Origin: Blepharisma stoltei
Lineage: Eukaryota > Ciliophora > Heterotrichea > Heterotrichida > Blepharismidae
Assembly (NCBI GenBank): GCA_914767885.1
Contig: CAJZBQ010000009.1
Span: forward strand, 1 to 64,000
DNA: 64,000 nucleotides
Reading direction: 5' to 3'
In this document: positions 1-11,376 of the stretch, piece by piece
How positions within the stretch are numbered: position 1 is the first letter of the stretch
Layout: every line of letters starts with the position of its first letter
Made by a program: the position numbers and the translations under genes
Notes under the pieces: generated by a model
What the model saw: only the letters and a program-made list of their open reading frames with translations
Database searches by the model: none
Told to the model about the DNA's origin: nothing

Positions 1-2714
1 ACCCTAACACCCCAACCACCCAAACACCCTAACACCCTAACACCCTAACACCCTAACACCCTAACACCCTAACACCCTAACCCCCTAACACCCTAACACC
101 CTAACACCCTAACACCCTAACACCCTAACACCCTAACACCCTAACACCCTAACACCCTAACACCCTAACACCCTAACACCCTAACACCCTAACACCCTAA
201 CACCCTAACACCCTAACACCCTAACACCCCTAACCCCTAACACCCTAACACCCTAACACCCTAACACCCTAACACCCAACACCCTAACACCCTAACACCC
301 TAACACCCTAACACCCTAACACCCTAACACCCTAACACCCCCTAACACCCTAACACCCTAACACCCTAACACACCCTAACACCCTACACCCTAACACCCT
401 AACACCCTAACACCCTAACACCCTAACACCCTAACACCCTAACACCCTAACACCCTAACACCCTAACACCCTAACACCCTAACACCCTAACACCCTAACA
501 CCCTAACACCCTAACACCCTAACACCCTAACACCCTAACACCCTAACACCCTAACACCCTAACACCCTAACACCCTAACACCCTAACACCCTAACACCCT
601 AACACCCTAACACCCTAACACCCTAACACCCTAACACCCTAACACCCTACACCCTAACACCCTAACACCTACACCTAACACCCTAACACCCTAACACCCT
701 AACACCCTAACACCCTAACACCCTAACACCCTAACACCCTAACACCCTAACACCCCTAACACCCTAACACCCTAACACCCTAACACCCTAACACCCTAAC
801 ACCCTAACACCCTAACACCCTAACACCCTAACACCCTAACACCCTAACACCCTAACACCCTAACACCCTAACACCCTAACACCCTAACACCCTAACACCC
901 TAACACCTACCCTAACACCCTAACACCCTAACACCCTAACACCCTAACACCCTAACACCCTAACACCCTAACACCTACACCCTAACACCCTAACACCCTA
1001 ACACCCTAACACCCTAACACCCTAACACCCTAACACCCTAACACCCTAACACCCTAACACCCTAACACCCTAACACCCTAACACCCTAACACCCTAACAC
1101 CCTAACACCCTAACACCCTAACACCCTAACACCCTAACACCCTAACACCCTAACACCCTAACACCCTAACACCCTAACACCCTAACACCCTAACACCCTA
1201 ACACCCTAACACCCTAACACCCTAACACCCTAACACCCTAACACCCTAACACCCTAACACCCTAACACCCTAACACCCTAACACCCTAACACCCTAACAC
1301 CCTAACACCCTAACACCCTAACACCCTAACACCCTAACACCCTAACACCCTAACACCCTAACACCCTAACACCCTAACACCCTAACACCCTAACACCCTA
1401 ACACCCTAACACCCTAACACCCTAACACCCTAACACCCTAACACCTAACACCCTAACACCCTAACACCCTAACACCCTAACACCCTAACACCCTAACACC
1501 CTAACACCCTAACACCCTAACACCCTAACACCCTAACACCCTAACACCCTAACACCCTAACACCCTAACACCCTAACACCCTAACACCCTAACACCCTAA
1601 CACCCTAACACCCTAACACCCTAACACCCTAACACCCTAACACCCTAACACCCTAACACCCTAACACCCTAACACCCTAACACCCTAACACCCTAACACC
1701 CTAACACCCTAACACCCTAACACCCTAACACCCTAACACCCTAACACCCTAACACCCTAACACCCTAACACCCTAACACCCTAACACCCTAACACCCTAA
1801 CACCCTAACACCCTAACACCCTAACACCCTAACACCCTAACACCCTAACACCCTAACACCCTAACACCCTAACACCCTAACACCCTAACACCCTAACACC
1901 CTAACACCCTAACACCCTAACACCCTAACACCCTAACACCCTAACACCCCTAACACCCTAACACCCTAACACCCTAACACCCTAACACCCTAACACCCTA
2001 ACACCCTAACACCCTAACACCCTAACACCCTAACACCCTAACACCCTAACACCCTAACACCCTAACACCCTAACACCCTAACACCCCTAACACCCTAACA
2101 CCCCTAACACCCTAACACCCTAACACCCTAACACCCTAACACCCTAACACCCTAACACCCTAACACCCTAACACCCTAACACCCTAAACACCCTAACACC
2201 CTAACACCCTAACACCCCTAACACCCTAACACCCTAACACCCTAACACCCTAACACCCTAACACCCTAACACCCTAACACCCTAACACCCTAACACCCTA
2301 ACACCCTAACACCCTAACACCCTAACACCCTAACACCCTAACACCCTAACACCCTAACACCCTAACACCCTAACACCCTAACACCCTAACACCCTAACAC
2401 CCTAACACCCTAACACCCTAACACCCTAACACCCTAACACCCTAACACCCTAACACCCTAACACCCTAACACCCTAACACCCTAACACCCTAACACCCTA
2501 ACACCCTAACACCCTAACACCCTAACACCCTAACACCCTAACACCCTAACACCCTAACACCCTAACACCCTAACACCCTAACACCCTAACACCCTAACAC
2601 CCTAACACCCTAACACCCTAACACCCTAACACCCTAACACCCTAACACCCTAACACCCTAACACCCTAACACCCTAACACCCTAACACCCTAACACCCTA
2701 ACACCCTAACACCC
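1..2714. repeat. Telomeric repeat array (CCCTAACA)n
   Basis: About 335 copies of the 8-bp unit CCCTAACA read on this strand, so the G-rich strand carries TGTTAGGG toward the end. Rare variants occur (CCCCTAACA, CCCTACA, CCCTAAACA), which could be real or read errors. The array stops at 2714 directly against a broken member of the subtelomeric gene family. The 8-bp unit is known from heterotrich ciliates such as Stentor and Blepharisma. From memory, macronuclear telomeres there are only a few hundred bases, so 2.7 kb is long and suits a germline chromosome. Confidence 0.98.
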
Positions 2715-3406
2715 GAGTTGCTCTTCCAAATTATCAAATTTTTGGGAGGTCTATTTATAGCAGAATAAAATTCCAAGATTAAAATAATAAAATCAACTTA
2801 ATAAATATGATTCCTTTGCCCTTGCTATTATGATGATTCAATTTTTATTTTTGCTAAAGGAATGTAAGCTGAAAGATATTTAATACGACAAAATAAGCGG
2901 ATAATTCTGAATAAATTCCCTACTGGTTTACCTGATCCGAGGCTATGTATAGGATTCAGCCAAAAAATTATTATTCGCATAACTAATGATGATTAATTTT
3001 GAGGATATGATATTATTTTGGATTCCTATAGCGATAATTTGTCAATCGAAACCTATAGTCAATTTATGATTAAAGATGCAGGAAAAATTTATTCAATAAG
3101 TTTAGGATGTGTCAGTTTAATACTATATTGAAAAAATCCTTTTACAAAATGGAAAAATTAATCATCACAATTAACTTTTGGCTGCCTTTGATAATAAACC
3201 TTCTGCGTATTTCAATGGATCAATTTATTATCTTACCACCCAATTTAATAATTTTTAAGTCGTTTGCTTTAAATATATTTTATTTTAATAAAAATTTAAA
3301 ATAAATATTTTCTGCTAAAGGCGTGTTACTTAGAGAGGTAAAATGAAATTTTATATCAGTAGTTTTCGCTCGAAACGTTTAAATCAAAAGTGGTCAAAGT
3401 CATTTA

Positions 3407-4163
3407 TACATTAAAATGGCGACACGTGTAGACCTGCTCTCTTGGCGCAGCAGTCCAGACCTTATGGCTACGGCGAACTGGTACGGATTCCGAACTGAGA
3501 ATCAAGTGCAGGCTCCAGAGGTGTGTATACGGTAGGTTTTGGCTGCTTTTCTGTGGTTAGAAATGGAGGTGCTTAACAACATCATTTGGATCCGAGGACC
3601 CAGGGGCATTCCTCTACAGAGAAACTGGGGTTTCGGCCCAGGCCACAGGGGAAAGCCTTTTTCCTGTAGCTGTCAAAGGAAGGCACTTCGACAACCGATA
3701 GACTCCAAGGAGCTGATCCTTGGAATCAAACTACTCCAATCGCCCGTAGCAGGGCCGCAGAAATCTATAGCGCCTTTCTTAAGATGGCGCGCAATGCGCC
3801 ATCACCGGGGCCATGTCGGGAGAGGGTTCTCCACGAGGAATGATTCCACGTGTGGAACCCTCTTTTTCCACGAGCCAAAAAGAGAGGTTCCACACGTGGA
3901 ACCATTCCTCGTGGAGAACCCTCTCCCGACATGGCCCGGTGATGGCGCATTGCGCGCCATCTTAAGAAAGGCGCTATATAAGCCGCCCACTCAAGACTGA
4001 AGCCACAAGGCAAGGAGGAGAAGTTACCGGAAGGGCACTCGCAAGAGGGATAGAACCTTTGGGCTGGAGTCGAAAAGCAGATGAACCTCCCGTACGGGAG
4101 GTCTTTGGTGACTGCGTCATCAATATGGCTAGCGCCTGACTTTTAATAATCCTAATCCTAATC
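3407..4163 (+). mobile_element. SINE-like retroelement (family B) with 12-bp target duplication
   Basis: A GC-richer block ending in a (CCTAAT)n tail, flanked by the direct repeat CAAAGTCATTTA at 3395-3406 and 4164-4175. Removing it joins flanks that match copy 2 of the gene family. Its last 160 bp resemble 42575-42710 (CCGCCCACTCAA, CAAGGAGGAGA, then a GACTGCGTCA/GATTGCGTTA stretch), so both belong to one family. Target duplication plus simple-repeat tail is the mark of non-LTR-driven retroposition. A foldback element is nested at 3766-3978. No convincing coding capacity. Confidence 0.8.
3766..3978. mobile_element. Foldback MITE, arms about 104 bp, TATAGCGC ends
   Basis: A nearly perfect inverted repeat: the left arm from TATAGCGCCTTTCTTAAG runs about 104 bp and is repeated in reverse up to GGCGCTATA at 3978, with only a few mismatches and a very short loop. 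Each arm holds the smaller palindromes ATGGCGC/GCGCCAT and TTCCACGTGTGGAA. It lies inside the SINE, and the family B copy at 42199 lacks it, so it arrived later. It starts and ends in TA like the IESs of this window. A 56-bp relative with the same ends is at 9158-9213. Confidence 0.85.
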
Positions 4164-4175
4164 CAAAGTCATTTA

Positions 4176-4614
4176 AAATAATTCATATCGAAATTCTAGA
4201 TTTAATGAGTAAGATTTGTTTAGTTTTAGCTTTTATATTTTGAATCAAATGAGATTTAAGTTAATGAGATATATGGCAAATTAGTCTTATAATAGAAAAA
4301 TAAATATTGAATCTTTAGATTTAATACGAAATGTGATATTTCATAAGCGCTGATATATAAATAATATTTTACTCTTTTTTAAAAAGTTAAATTTTTATCA
4401 TCTTAAAAAATTTTAAAATATTATTTAATAGACTCTTGCTTTTAGAGCATTCTAGCTGAATTCAAATTACTTACTTACATAAAATTGAAATAGGAGCAAT
4501 AATTTTTTAATTGTAATTCATTAAAATAGCAGAATTTAACCAAAGAATTGATTTTAGCTCAAAAGTCAATTTTCTTAAAATAATGCAAAATATATTTTAT
4601 CAGTGATAATAAAT
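4176..4614. other. Intergenic, AT-rich, no gene seen
   Basis: The flank following family copy 1 and leading to copy 2. Strongly AT-rich with no open frame in the TGA=Trp code that resembles a known protein. The last bases before the ATG at 4615 (GATAATAAAT) resemble the leaders of other family copies, so the 3' end may hold the promoter and short 5' UTR of copy 2. Confidence 0.5.
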
Positions 4615-6032
4615 ATGAAATTAAGCCAATTAGATTCAGAGCAAGACAAAAATGACATTGAGTCTGAACATCTATGGAATCTAAAACGTACGGATCGTTC
4701 TGAAAAGCTGGTTCGAATTAATCTACGCTTATTGAAAGGCAATAATTCTTTTGCAAAATCTCCATTATCTCAAATATTAACACATATTAAAATGGTGACA
4801 ATGCAGGCCTGCAATTATCTTTTTTAACACTTCAGGCAAGATAGCAAAATTTATTAGGCTGTACATGAAACCTTCTTTTCTGTGACTGTAGAAAAGGACA
4901 CTTTGGGGATCTCAGATATTAGAAAGTCAATTCTAGGAGCAATATCTTTTTACGCAATAAAACGCCAGAGCTTTTTTCCCCTCAAAACTGAATATATATT
5001 TATAAGGGATCTTTTTGATAGCATTGGACATTCATTTTAATTTTTAAAATTAACTTGTCCTTTTCAGATTTGTTGAAAAGCAGCAAATTGTTGGTTATAG
5101 TTTTAAGATGCCTAATCTATAGGCAAGCATCCTGGGCCATATTTTTTTCTGGTCAGTATTCTACTGGTGTATAGCAATCTTTTATGGTGGATAAATTATA
5201 GTTGCATCCAGTAAACGAATCTCTTGCTAGAATTTACTGAAGCCAGAAATCATAAGTTGCAAAGTCTGCCTTTAATCATAATTTTATCTCAAATTCACGT
5301 CACCCATTGAATGGCTCTTCCAGATAATCATTTTTTTGGGAGTTATGAAGATAACGACCTATATAAGTCGAATCTATTTATAGCAGACGAAAATGGCAAC
5401 ATCAAAATAATAAAATCTGGTCCACCACGCGCTGAGGAGTTTGATTACTTTGCCTCTTGCTATTATGATGATTCAATTTTCATTTTTGCTGATGAAGGAT
5501 ATGCTGAAAGATATATAATACAACAAAATAGGTGGATACATCTGACTAATTTCCCAACTGGTTTATTTGAACCGAGGCGATCTATAGGGTTCAACCAAAA
5601 AATTATTATTCGCCCAAATTATGATGATCAATTTTGAGTATACGATATTAATTTGGACTCCTATAGTGAATGTTTGCTAACTGGAAACCATGGTCAAAAA
5701 ATGATAAAAGATTCAGGAAAAATTTATTCAATAAATTATACTTCGTCTACTTCAATATTATATTGCTTTAATCCTTTTGAAGAATGGAGATGTGTTAAAC
5801 ATCACGATCAGCTTCCTGATGACTTAATGTATGCACCTTCTGTGTATTCCAAGGGATCAATTTATTATCTTACTCCGAGTTCCATAATTTTTAAGTCGTA
5901 TATATTATATATTTTAATAAAATTTAAATAAATATTTTTTATTAAAGCCGTGCTAGAAGGATGAATAGAAATAGAATTTTATATGAATTTTCACTCAAGA
6001 CATTTAAAGTAAAGGTAGGGAAAGCCTTTTAA
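4615..6032 (+). CDS. Subtelomeric family protein, copy 2 (split by two IESs)
   Basis: Function unknown. The start MKLSQ...DKNDIESEHLW is the family's N-terminal signature (usually DQNEIESKYLW). The frame breaks at 4766 and resumes at 5285; removing 519 bp between two copies of TTATCTCAAAT joins 'KSPLSQI' to 'HVTHWMALPDNHFFG' in frame. TGA at 5635 is read as Trp ('DDQFWVYDI'). A second insert at 5871-5971 separates 'GSIYYL' from 'RILYEFSLKTF'. The repaired frame is 798 nt (265 aa), close to intact paralogs. The family has 'GKIY' and 'GSIYYL' strands suggestive of kelch-like beta-propeller blades, but this is only a shape resemblance. No signal peptide or membrane segment. Confidence 0.7.
4766..5284. 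mobile_element. Putative IES (519 bp) in family copy 2
   Basis: Flanked by the 11-bp direct repeat TTATCTCAAAT (4765-4775 and 5284-5294), which contains the TA. Its length is a multiple of 3, and removal restores the family reading frame. It contains stops in all forward frames and no recognisable protein. Confidence 0.65.
5871..5971. other. Putative IES (101 bp) in family copy 2
   Basis: TA at both ends. Removal turns a divergent C-terminus into 'YYLRILYEFSLKTFK', the standard family ending, with a TAA at 6030. The site is the same as the inserts in copies 4 (11150) and 7 (15453), and a diverged relative of this sequence is present in copy 1. Confidence 0.7.
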
Positions 6033-6058
6033 AATAATTCATATAGAAATTAAAGTTA

Positions 6059-6130
6059 GCTAACTCCTCCGCGAGGGATAAAACCATTGAAAAAATCCCT
6101 ATTTTTGGTAAAAACTCACCCTTAGTGTTC
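6059..6130. repeat. Fragment of C-rich MITE family A
   Basis: TAACTCCTCCGCGAGGGATAAAACCATTG and the following 'aaatccctattttt' spacer match the left terminal part of the CTCCGTGAG family. The rest of the element is missing. Confidence 0.55.
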
Positions 6131-6465
6131 TTACAATTTAATAATAAAAGTATTAAGAAATAAAATATTTTATTAAATAGCCCAATTATTAAGAGGCATT
6201 TTATATAGCTTCGTATTTTATAAAGAAATAAATTGTTCTAGTTGATAAAAATATACTTGTCACATTATTTAGTAGCAATGAATAGGTTATTCCTCTAGTT
6301 TTTGTGCATTGATTGAATAATTTAATGCTAAAACTTATTTATTGTCAACAATTTGGATAGCAAGGCTGATGTCAATTACTTTAATAAGTTCAAAGTTCTT
6401 TATATTTAATCTTAGCAGATTTATCGATATTAAATATCAAAAAATGACCCAGAGATATTATAAAT

Positions 6466-7288
6466 ATGAAGATAAATCAACTAGACCAAAACGAAATTGA
6501 ATCAAAATATATCTGAAATATGTGCAAAAGCAATATTAATACGATACAAAGATTTAGATGATTTTGTAATAGATTATTCCCAGGAATCAATGGATTTTTT
6601 GATATCAGATATTGAATGGCTCTTCCCAATAATCAATTTTTTGGGATAGCGAGTGCGCGTTTTCTGCTGTTCTTATTCATATCAGATGAAAATTTTAATA
6701 TAAATCCAATAAAAAACTCCTTATACCAGAAGCATGCTCCTTATTCAGGCTATTTTTCCTCTTGCTTTTATGATGATTCTATTTTTGTCTTAGAACAGGA
6801 GCACGAAGACAGCAGTAGCATTGATAGCTTTAAAAGATACATTATTTCTCAGAATAAATGAATGAATTAACACCATTTTCTAAGCCTTTCCAAACCCCTA
6901 CTTCTTGCATTGGATTTAATCAAAAAATTATTATTGCTGCAAATTCTCCTGGAGTATGAATATATGATATATTTTTAGATTCTTATTCGGAGCATAGCAT
7001 AGACCAACACTTTGAAAAAATGATGCTTAAATGTGCAGGGAAACTGTATTTATTAAGCTCATGAATCTTCTATACGGATGGTGTTGATATTTATGCCACC
7101 GATGATCCACTATTAGAGTGGACTTTGGTTTATGAATGCAAAAAAACCTGGTTTTTTGAAGTGGCTATTTTTATGTTCGCTATAATGAGTCAATATGGCA
7201 CATTAGCAATTCCTCTTTATATGAATTTAAGTTGGCAAAATTTGAATCAAAAGCAATCCTAGACCTTGCGGATATATTTCAGAAGTAA
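6466..7288 (+). pseudogene. Subtelomeric family copy 3, frameshifted
   Basis: Begins MKINQLDQNEIESKYIW and holds 'MALPNNQFFG', 'LFISDENFNI' and 'SSCFYDDSIF'. The frame shifts after 'YIISQNKW' near 6865 (the next part, 'LTPFSKPFQTPTSCIGFNQKIII', is in another frame) and again at a T run near 7168 before 'SSLYEFKLAKFESK'. The early region (6540-6610) also reads better in another frame ('DDFVIDYS'). None of these breaks is solved by TA-to-TA removal, so I call it a pseudogene. Sequencing error at homopolymers is an alternative for the second shift. Confidence 0.7.
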
Positions 7289-7379
7289 ATTTTTTAAAAT
7301 TTAGATATTCTTATTTGTAAATATGGGATTGCCTTGATTGAGGTGTAAAATACTGCATTGATGCTTTTTTCCGCAGTCA

Positions 7380-7632
7380 GAAGTGACTGAAAATTTAAAA
7401 ACAAAATTTAGAATTAAAAGCATAGGGAAAAACTAAAAAATTAAGGGAGGCTGAAAAAACATAACAGGGCATTTTTGCCCCAAAACATCATAAATTGCTC
7501 CTCTGAAGGTATATATTTTTTCCTATGTTGTTTTTGGGTAAAATGTCCCGCTATGTTTTTTCAACCCTCACTTTACAGTTTTTACTTTTCACCTAATTCT
7601 AAAATAAAATTTTAAAATTTTATTCACTTTTG
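7380..7632. mobile_element. Foldback/MITE element with about 95-bp arms
   Basis: The left half (AGTGACTG..., TTTAGAATTA, GGCTGAAAAAACATA, GGGCATTTT) returns in reverse complement on the right (AAAATGTCCCGC, TATGTTTTTTCAACCC, TAATTCTAAA, TTCACTTTT). About 55 bp of loop separates the arms. No open frame. The remaining bases of 7289-8055 show no gene. Confidence 0.75.
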
Positions 7633-8054
7633 GATGAAAACCAGGCAAAAAAACATCAATAATGTAATTTTTCTGCCTCACCCTTTGCCTTCTCATTTTT
7701 AATTTCTTTAAATAATGATTGCATTAAGTGCATCCAATTAAGATAGAACATAACCAAATATTAATAGGTAGATCAAGAGTTTTAATTTTTTACAAAGAAA
7801 CATTACACCATAGGCCTTTGGGCCTTTTCGAGCACCAGTAAATTGGTCTATTGGTCGCAACGAGTTGTCTATTTCTCATTAGGATAGGTGATAGGTCGCG
7901 ACCAGTCCAAAAAGCTCAATAACGCATAAACATATAAATATAAATAATGCTTATTACGTTTCGAAGATAAGGAGCAAAAGGCAATTGTTAAGTAAGCTAA
8001 AGAGACTTTTATAATAAATTAAAAATGAGTGCTAACTCCCATGATATAGACTCT

Positions 8055-8560
8055 CATAAAGGCTATGATTAGATTAGATTAATTAGTTTGAGCGGGTCAC
8101 GGAGGTTTATTTCAGCCTCTACCCAGCGCTGCCAGCTTCAGGCTTGCGCCCTATGCACCGGCTCTGTTGCTCACTCCATTTTCTGTCGACGTCACCAAAA
8201 ATGGTGACGTCGCCATCTGACAGGGAGACTCACCCAGGTACTCCTTTGATCAGGGTCTAGTGACCCGGGCGCCGTCCTTTCTGGGGAGGGGGAAAAGTAG
8301 CCTTCCGGAGTCTTCTTCAGGTCCCCAAGCTCCACTACAAGCTTCCTCACTTCCTTCTAGTCCTGAAGTGTGACTCCTGATTCTGCGGCTCTGGTCTTCT
8401 CGTCTTTGTGAGAGGCAAAAAACCTTGTCGTGGTGTCCCGACCAAGGTAAAAAAAAAACACCCTGGACACAATATCCAGGCCCCGTTTACTTCTTAAACC
8501 CGTATTCCAAGAGGGTACGGGAGAAGGACGGGTCGGATGGCTCGCCATTTTAATTGTGTG
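8055..8560 (-). mobile_element. SINE-like retroelement (family C)
   Basis: A GC-rich 500-bp block in very AT-rich flanks. Read on the - strand it ends in a TAATCTAATCTAATC tail, the same kind of tail as the other SINE-like elements. Its central motif (GAGTCTCCC...TCAGA...CGACGTCACC...TTTTTGG on the - strand) recurs on the + strand at about 50713-50748 within an insert of the TARBP1-like gene. No coding potential beyond short chance frames. Confidence 0.65.
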
Positions 8561-8904
8561 TTAAAGGCTATGAAGACCATGAAATATATGTGAAGAAAAG
8601 AAAAAAAGTTATGAAACAGGAGTAGACACCAGATAATAAAATAACTGCAGAAAAACCATGAAAAGATCTATTTATACTCATTTTGAGGCATAAATAGATT
8701 TTTAATTTAATTGCATGAAATTCACATTGGAAGAACCTGAAGAACCTGAAGAACCTGAAGAAATGAAAATTCCAAACTCAAAAATATATTTAGTCTACAG
8801 AGCTGCCGATCTAAAATTAAAAATGCAGGGAATGTGATTACACTTACAATATGGATAAAAAAGAAGTCTAATTAAGCATGCAGAAGAAGCAGGAACTTAC
8901 TGTA

Positions 8905-9241
8905 CCCCACAGTGAGCGAACAAAAAATCTGGCTTGTCATAGAGGAGATTAATTTTTTTTAAAAAGTTCATATAGAAATTTTAGAAATTTAAAAAAAAAA
9001 AATTTCACCAAAAAATGAAAGCAAATATTAATTTAATTTGTAAATTTTATGTTTTAAGACGCAATTTGTTTAAATTAAATAGAATTAGCTTGAGATTTCA
9101 TTATAATAATTATCACTATATATCAATTTTTTTCCACGAAAATTTTTCTATTAAAAATATAGCGCTTTCCCAAGGATGGCGCGGAATGGCGCCATCCTCG
9201 GGAAAGCGCTATATTGTGTTCGCTCACGGAGGGGGGGAACT
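8905..9241. mobile_element. C-rich MITE family A, copy with nested foldback
   Basis: Left end CCCCACAGTGAGCGAACAAAA and right end GTTCGCTCACGGAGGGGG are inverted. The AT-rich body contains the family block near 9105 (CATTATAATAATTATCAC). A 56-bp palindrome is nested at 9158-9213. The ORF across 9015-9266 is body sequence, not a gene. Confidence 0.75.
9158..9213. mobile_element. 56-bp palindrome with TATAGCGC ends
   Basis: TATAGCGCTTTCCC(A/G)AGGATGGCGC in inverted orientation, one mismatch in the arms. It has the same outer octamer and the ATGGCGC core as the 213-bp element at 3766-3978, and sits in a MITE body where other copies have no such sequence. Confidence 0.75.
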
Positions 9242-9477
9242 AGATAAGGCAAGGGTAAAAAGATGAAGATATCTATTCTATCTTAGCAATTGCAATGCTA
9301 GCAGAAGCAATAATATTAAGGTTTTAAGAACTAACGGACTATTATTGATGCTATCCTTAAATTTAGTAAACTAAAACTAGAAAATTTTTCATAATATTTA
9401 ATATAATTTTAAGAAAAATAAATTCTTGATGAATTTATTTATAGGATAAAGTATTTTTAATAAATTCAAAAATTTAT

Positions 9478-9672
9478 TACTCCCCCTTCGTGAGCGAATA
9501 AAACCAATCCGTGAGTTAACAAAAAGTTTTATGAAAAAAATTTTGATATATAAGTAATTATTATAATGAAATCTGGAGCTAATTTCGTTTAATTTTAAAC
9601 ATAAAATTTTACAAATTAAATAATTAGTTGCTTTCCAATTTTTACGAATAAATTTCAACAAAAAATTACTAT
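9478..9672. mobile_element. C-rich MITE family A, right end missing
   Basis: TACTCCCCCTTCGTGAGCGAATAAAACC, then the inner inverted motif and the body (ATATATAAG...ATTATTATAATGAAATC, TTTCGTTTAATTTTAAAC, GCTTTCCAATTTTTACGAAT). It runs into the start of family copy 4 without the opposite terminus. Confidence 0.7.
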
Positions 9673-10336
9673 AAGATTTATTAATTAAAATGAAATTAGG
9701 TGGAAATTTTGATAAACCTATTGACCAAAATGAAATTGAGTCGAAATAAATATGGGACTTATATGAAAATTATATTTCTCATACCATTCGTCGAATTAAT
9801 CTACCAAGCTCTATTGTTGATTACACTTGAACAAGCCCATCAAATTCTATAACAATTTTAAATTGCATGGCTCTTCCCAAAAATCAATTTTTTGTCATCG
9901 TCGAAAAATCTAGAGAGCCAGGCCAACATTTATATATATCAGATGCAAACTTTAATATCAAGGAAATAAAAAATCCTACAAAACCTCTACTTCTTAACTT
10001 AGAATTTACCTTTTGCTTTTATGATGACTCAATTTTTATGTTTAAGGATTGTTTTGATATGAGTGAAGGACTTAATGTAGTTCCTGATGCAAGAAGATAT
10101 ATAATTTCGCAAAATAAATGAATAAATTTAAACGTCCAGTATTGTGGATATCCTTATTCATGTGTTGGATTCAAAGATAAAATCATTTTTGCTGGATGAA
10201 TGTCAGGGATATGAATATATGATATACTTTTGGATTCGTACTCACAGCATTTAATTAGAAATTTTGATACAGAAGAGAATAAAATGCTGCTTAAAATTTC
10301 TGGTAAAATTTATTTGCTTGTTCCTGATTTAAATCA

Positions 10337-11029
10337 TAATTAATATGGGAGCTGGACAAAGGTCAGCCAACATCGAGAACATTATTAATTATATCCTGCA
10401 AGAGCCTTGACAGCTATAAAATAGATAGCAATGTTAAGTGCTCAATTAGCATAAATAGCTCGTATTTTGTGTCGTAAAATCATTATTTTGTAAAGCCAAA
10501 TGCTTGATTAAATCAAAGCAGCATTTATTTTTGTGATTGCGAATTTTGCAGCCCAGAGAATTGGGCTATAAAAGGCAACTCAATATTAAAGTTCTGCTTA
10601 TGCTCAGAGCTCAGACCAAGTCCACTTCGAGGTTTGCTTTTACATCATGGGGTGATGAACATAGGAGTTGGAAAGGGGTTGCCAGCAAGACTAGCACCCA
10701 AAAGCACAACTCGGATAATCTTTTTAGCGTGATGCCAGTATTGCATTCTGAGCTTCAAGTTTCCATTGAGAGAAAAATTGACTAAAAAATTTGTTTTTTC
10801 AAACTTTTGAGGCCGACAACTCACGTTAATATTATCTAGGCTGATTATTCTAGGCATTTAACGAAGAATGCGCCTGAAGGGTCTACAACTGAGCTAACGG
10901 GTATAGTTTGGATTAGGTAAGCCCTATAGATAGGGTAAGCTGGACTGAGGACAAAGCAAGATGATGCAATCAAGGCTTACACCTAGGTTCAAGGAGTACT
11001 CAATAATCTTAATCTAATCCTTATTTAAG
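10337..11029. mobile_element. Putative IES (693 bp) carrying a SINE-like element
   Basis: TA-bounded, length a multiple of 3, and its removal restores the frame of copy 4. Its right part (about 10537-11025) is GC-richer and ends in AATCTTAATCTAATCC, like the other SINE-like elements. No target duplication is clear, so whether the SINE created the insert or entered an existing IES is open. Confidence 0.65.
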
Positions 11030-11149
11030 TAAAATTTTATATTGTGATGATCCTTTATTAGATTGAATGCTTCTATCGAATTTTCATGATACTTTGTTTT
11101 GTGAAAGAGCTTCTCCTCATGTGTACTATCATGGATCAATTTATTATTT

Positions 11150-11253
11150 TACTCTCTCATGATAAATTATGCATTATTACAAATAATACTGGGCAATTTT
11201 AAATAATAATATTTTAATAATTTGGATAGGCGAGATAGAAGGGATTTGAATTC
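11150..11253. other. Putative IES (104 bp) in family copy 4
   Basis: TA at both ends. Removal gives 'YYFTLYEFSLSKF', the standard family C-terminus. Same position as the inserts in copies 2 and 7; the right part (GGCGAGATAGAAGG) resembles that of copy 2 (GCCGTGCTAGAAGG). Confidence 0.7.
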
Positions 11254-11376
11254 TACTTTATACGAATTTTCTCTATCTAAATTTAGCTCAAAACCTACGA
11301 AGTTGAAAGGAAGCACTAATAATGCAATTAAGATTTAAAGCTCAAATAATATTTGTGTTAACTCAGTATAAATGCT

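Larger units (their letters stand above)
2715..4210 (+). pseudogene. Subtelomeric family copy 1, broken, next to telomere
   Basis: Starts within the 'ALPNxQFFG' region of the family, has lost its N-terminus, and carries stops and frame breaks all along. Recognisable pieces include the 'YYDDSIFIF' region near 2830, 'GFNQKIII' near 2958 and 'GSIYYLT' near 3220. It is closest to copy 2. After the SINE at 3407-4163 is removed, its 3' flank (AAAATAATTCATAT) matches the flank of copy 2, so the two copies come from one segmental duplication. It also keeps, near 3234-3345, a diverged form of the insert that copy 2 has at 5871-5971. The telomere sits where the 5' half should be. Confidence 0.8.
9690..11338 (+). 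pseudogene. Subtelomeric family copy 4 (two IESs, one nonsense codon)
   Basis: MKLGGNFDKPIDQNEIESK is followed by TAA (9747-9749) where the family has Tyr, then 'IWDL'. The rest is well kept: 'MALPKNQFFVIVEK', 'LYISDANFNIKEI', 'TFCFYDDSIFMFKD', 'RRYIISQNKW' (TGA=Trp). Removal of 10337-11029 joins 'LVPDLNH' to 'KILYCDDPLLDW'; removal of 11150-11253 joins 'GSIYYF' to 'TLYEFSLSKF'. The repaired frame is 852 nt with only the single nonsense codon, so the copy is either recently dead or translated from a downstream start such as 9867. Confidence 0.7.

Noticed and set aside
3539-4013. Overlapping open frames of 153, 82 and 62 aa on both strands
   Set aside because: They arise from the GC-rich SINE and the near-perfect foldback inside it; no protein character.
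10537-10857. Frames of 82 aa (+) and 70 aa (-)
   Set aside because: Inside the SINE-like part of the 693-bp insert; no conservation with anything in the window and antisense to each other.
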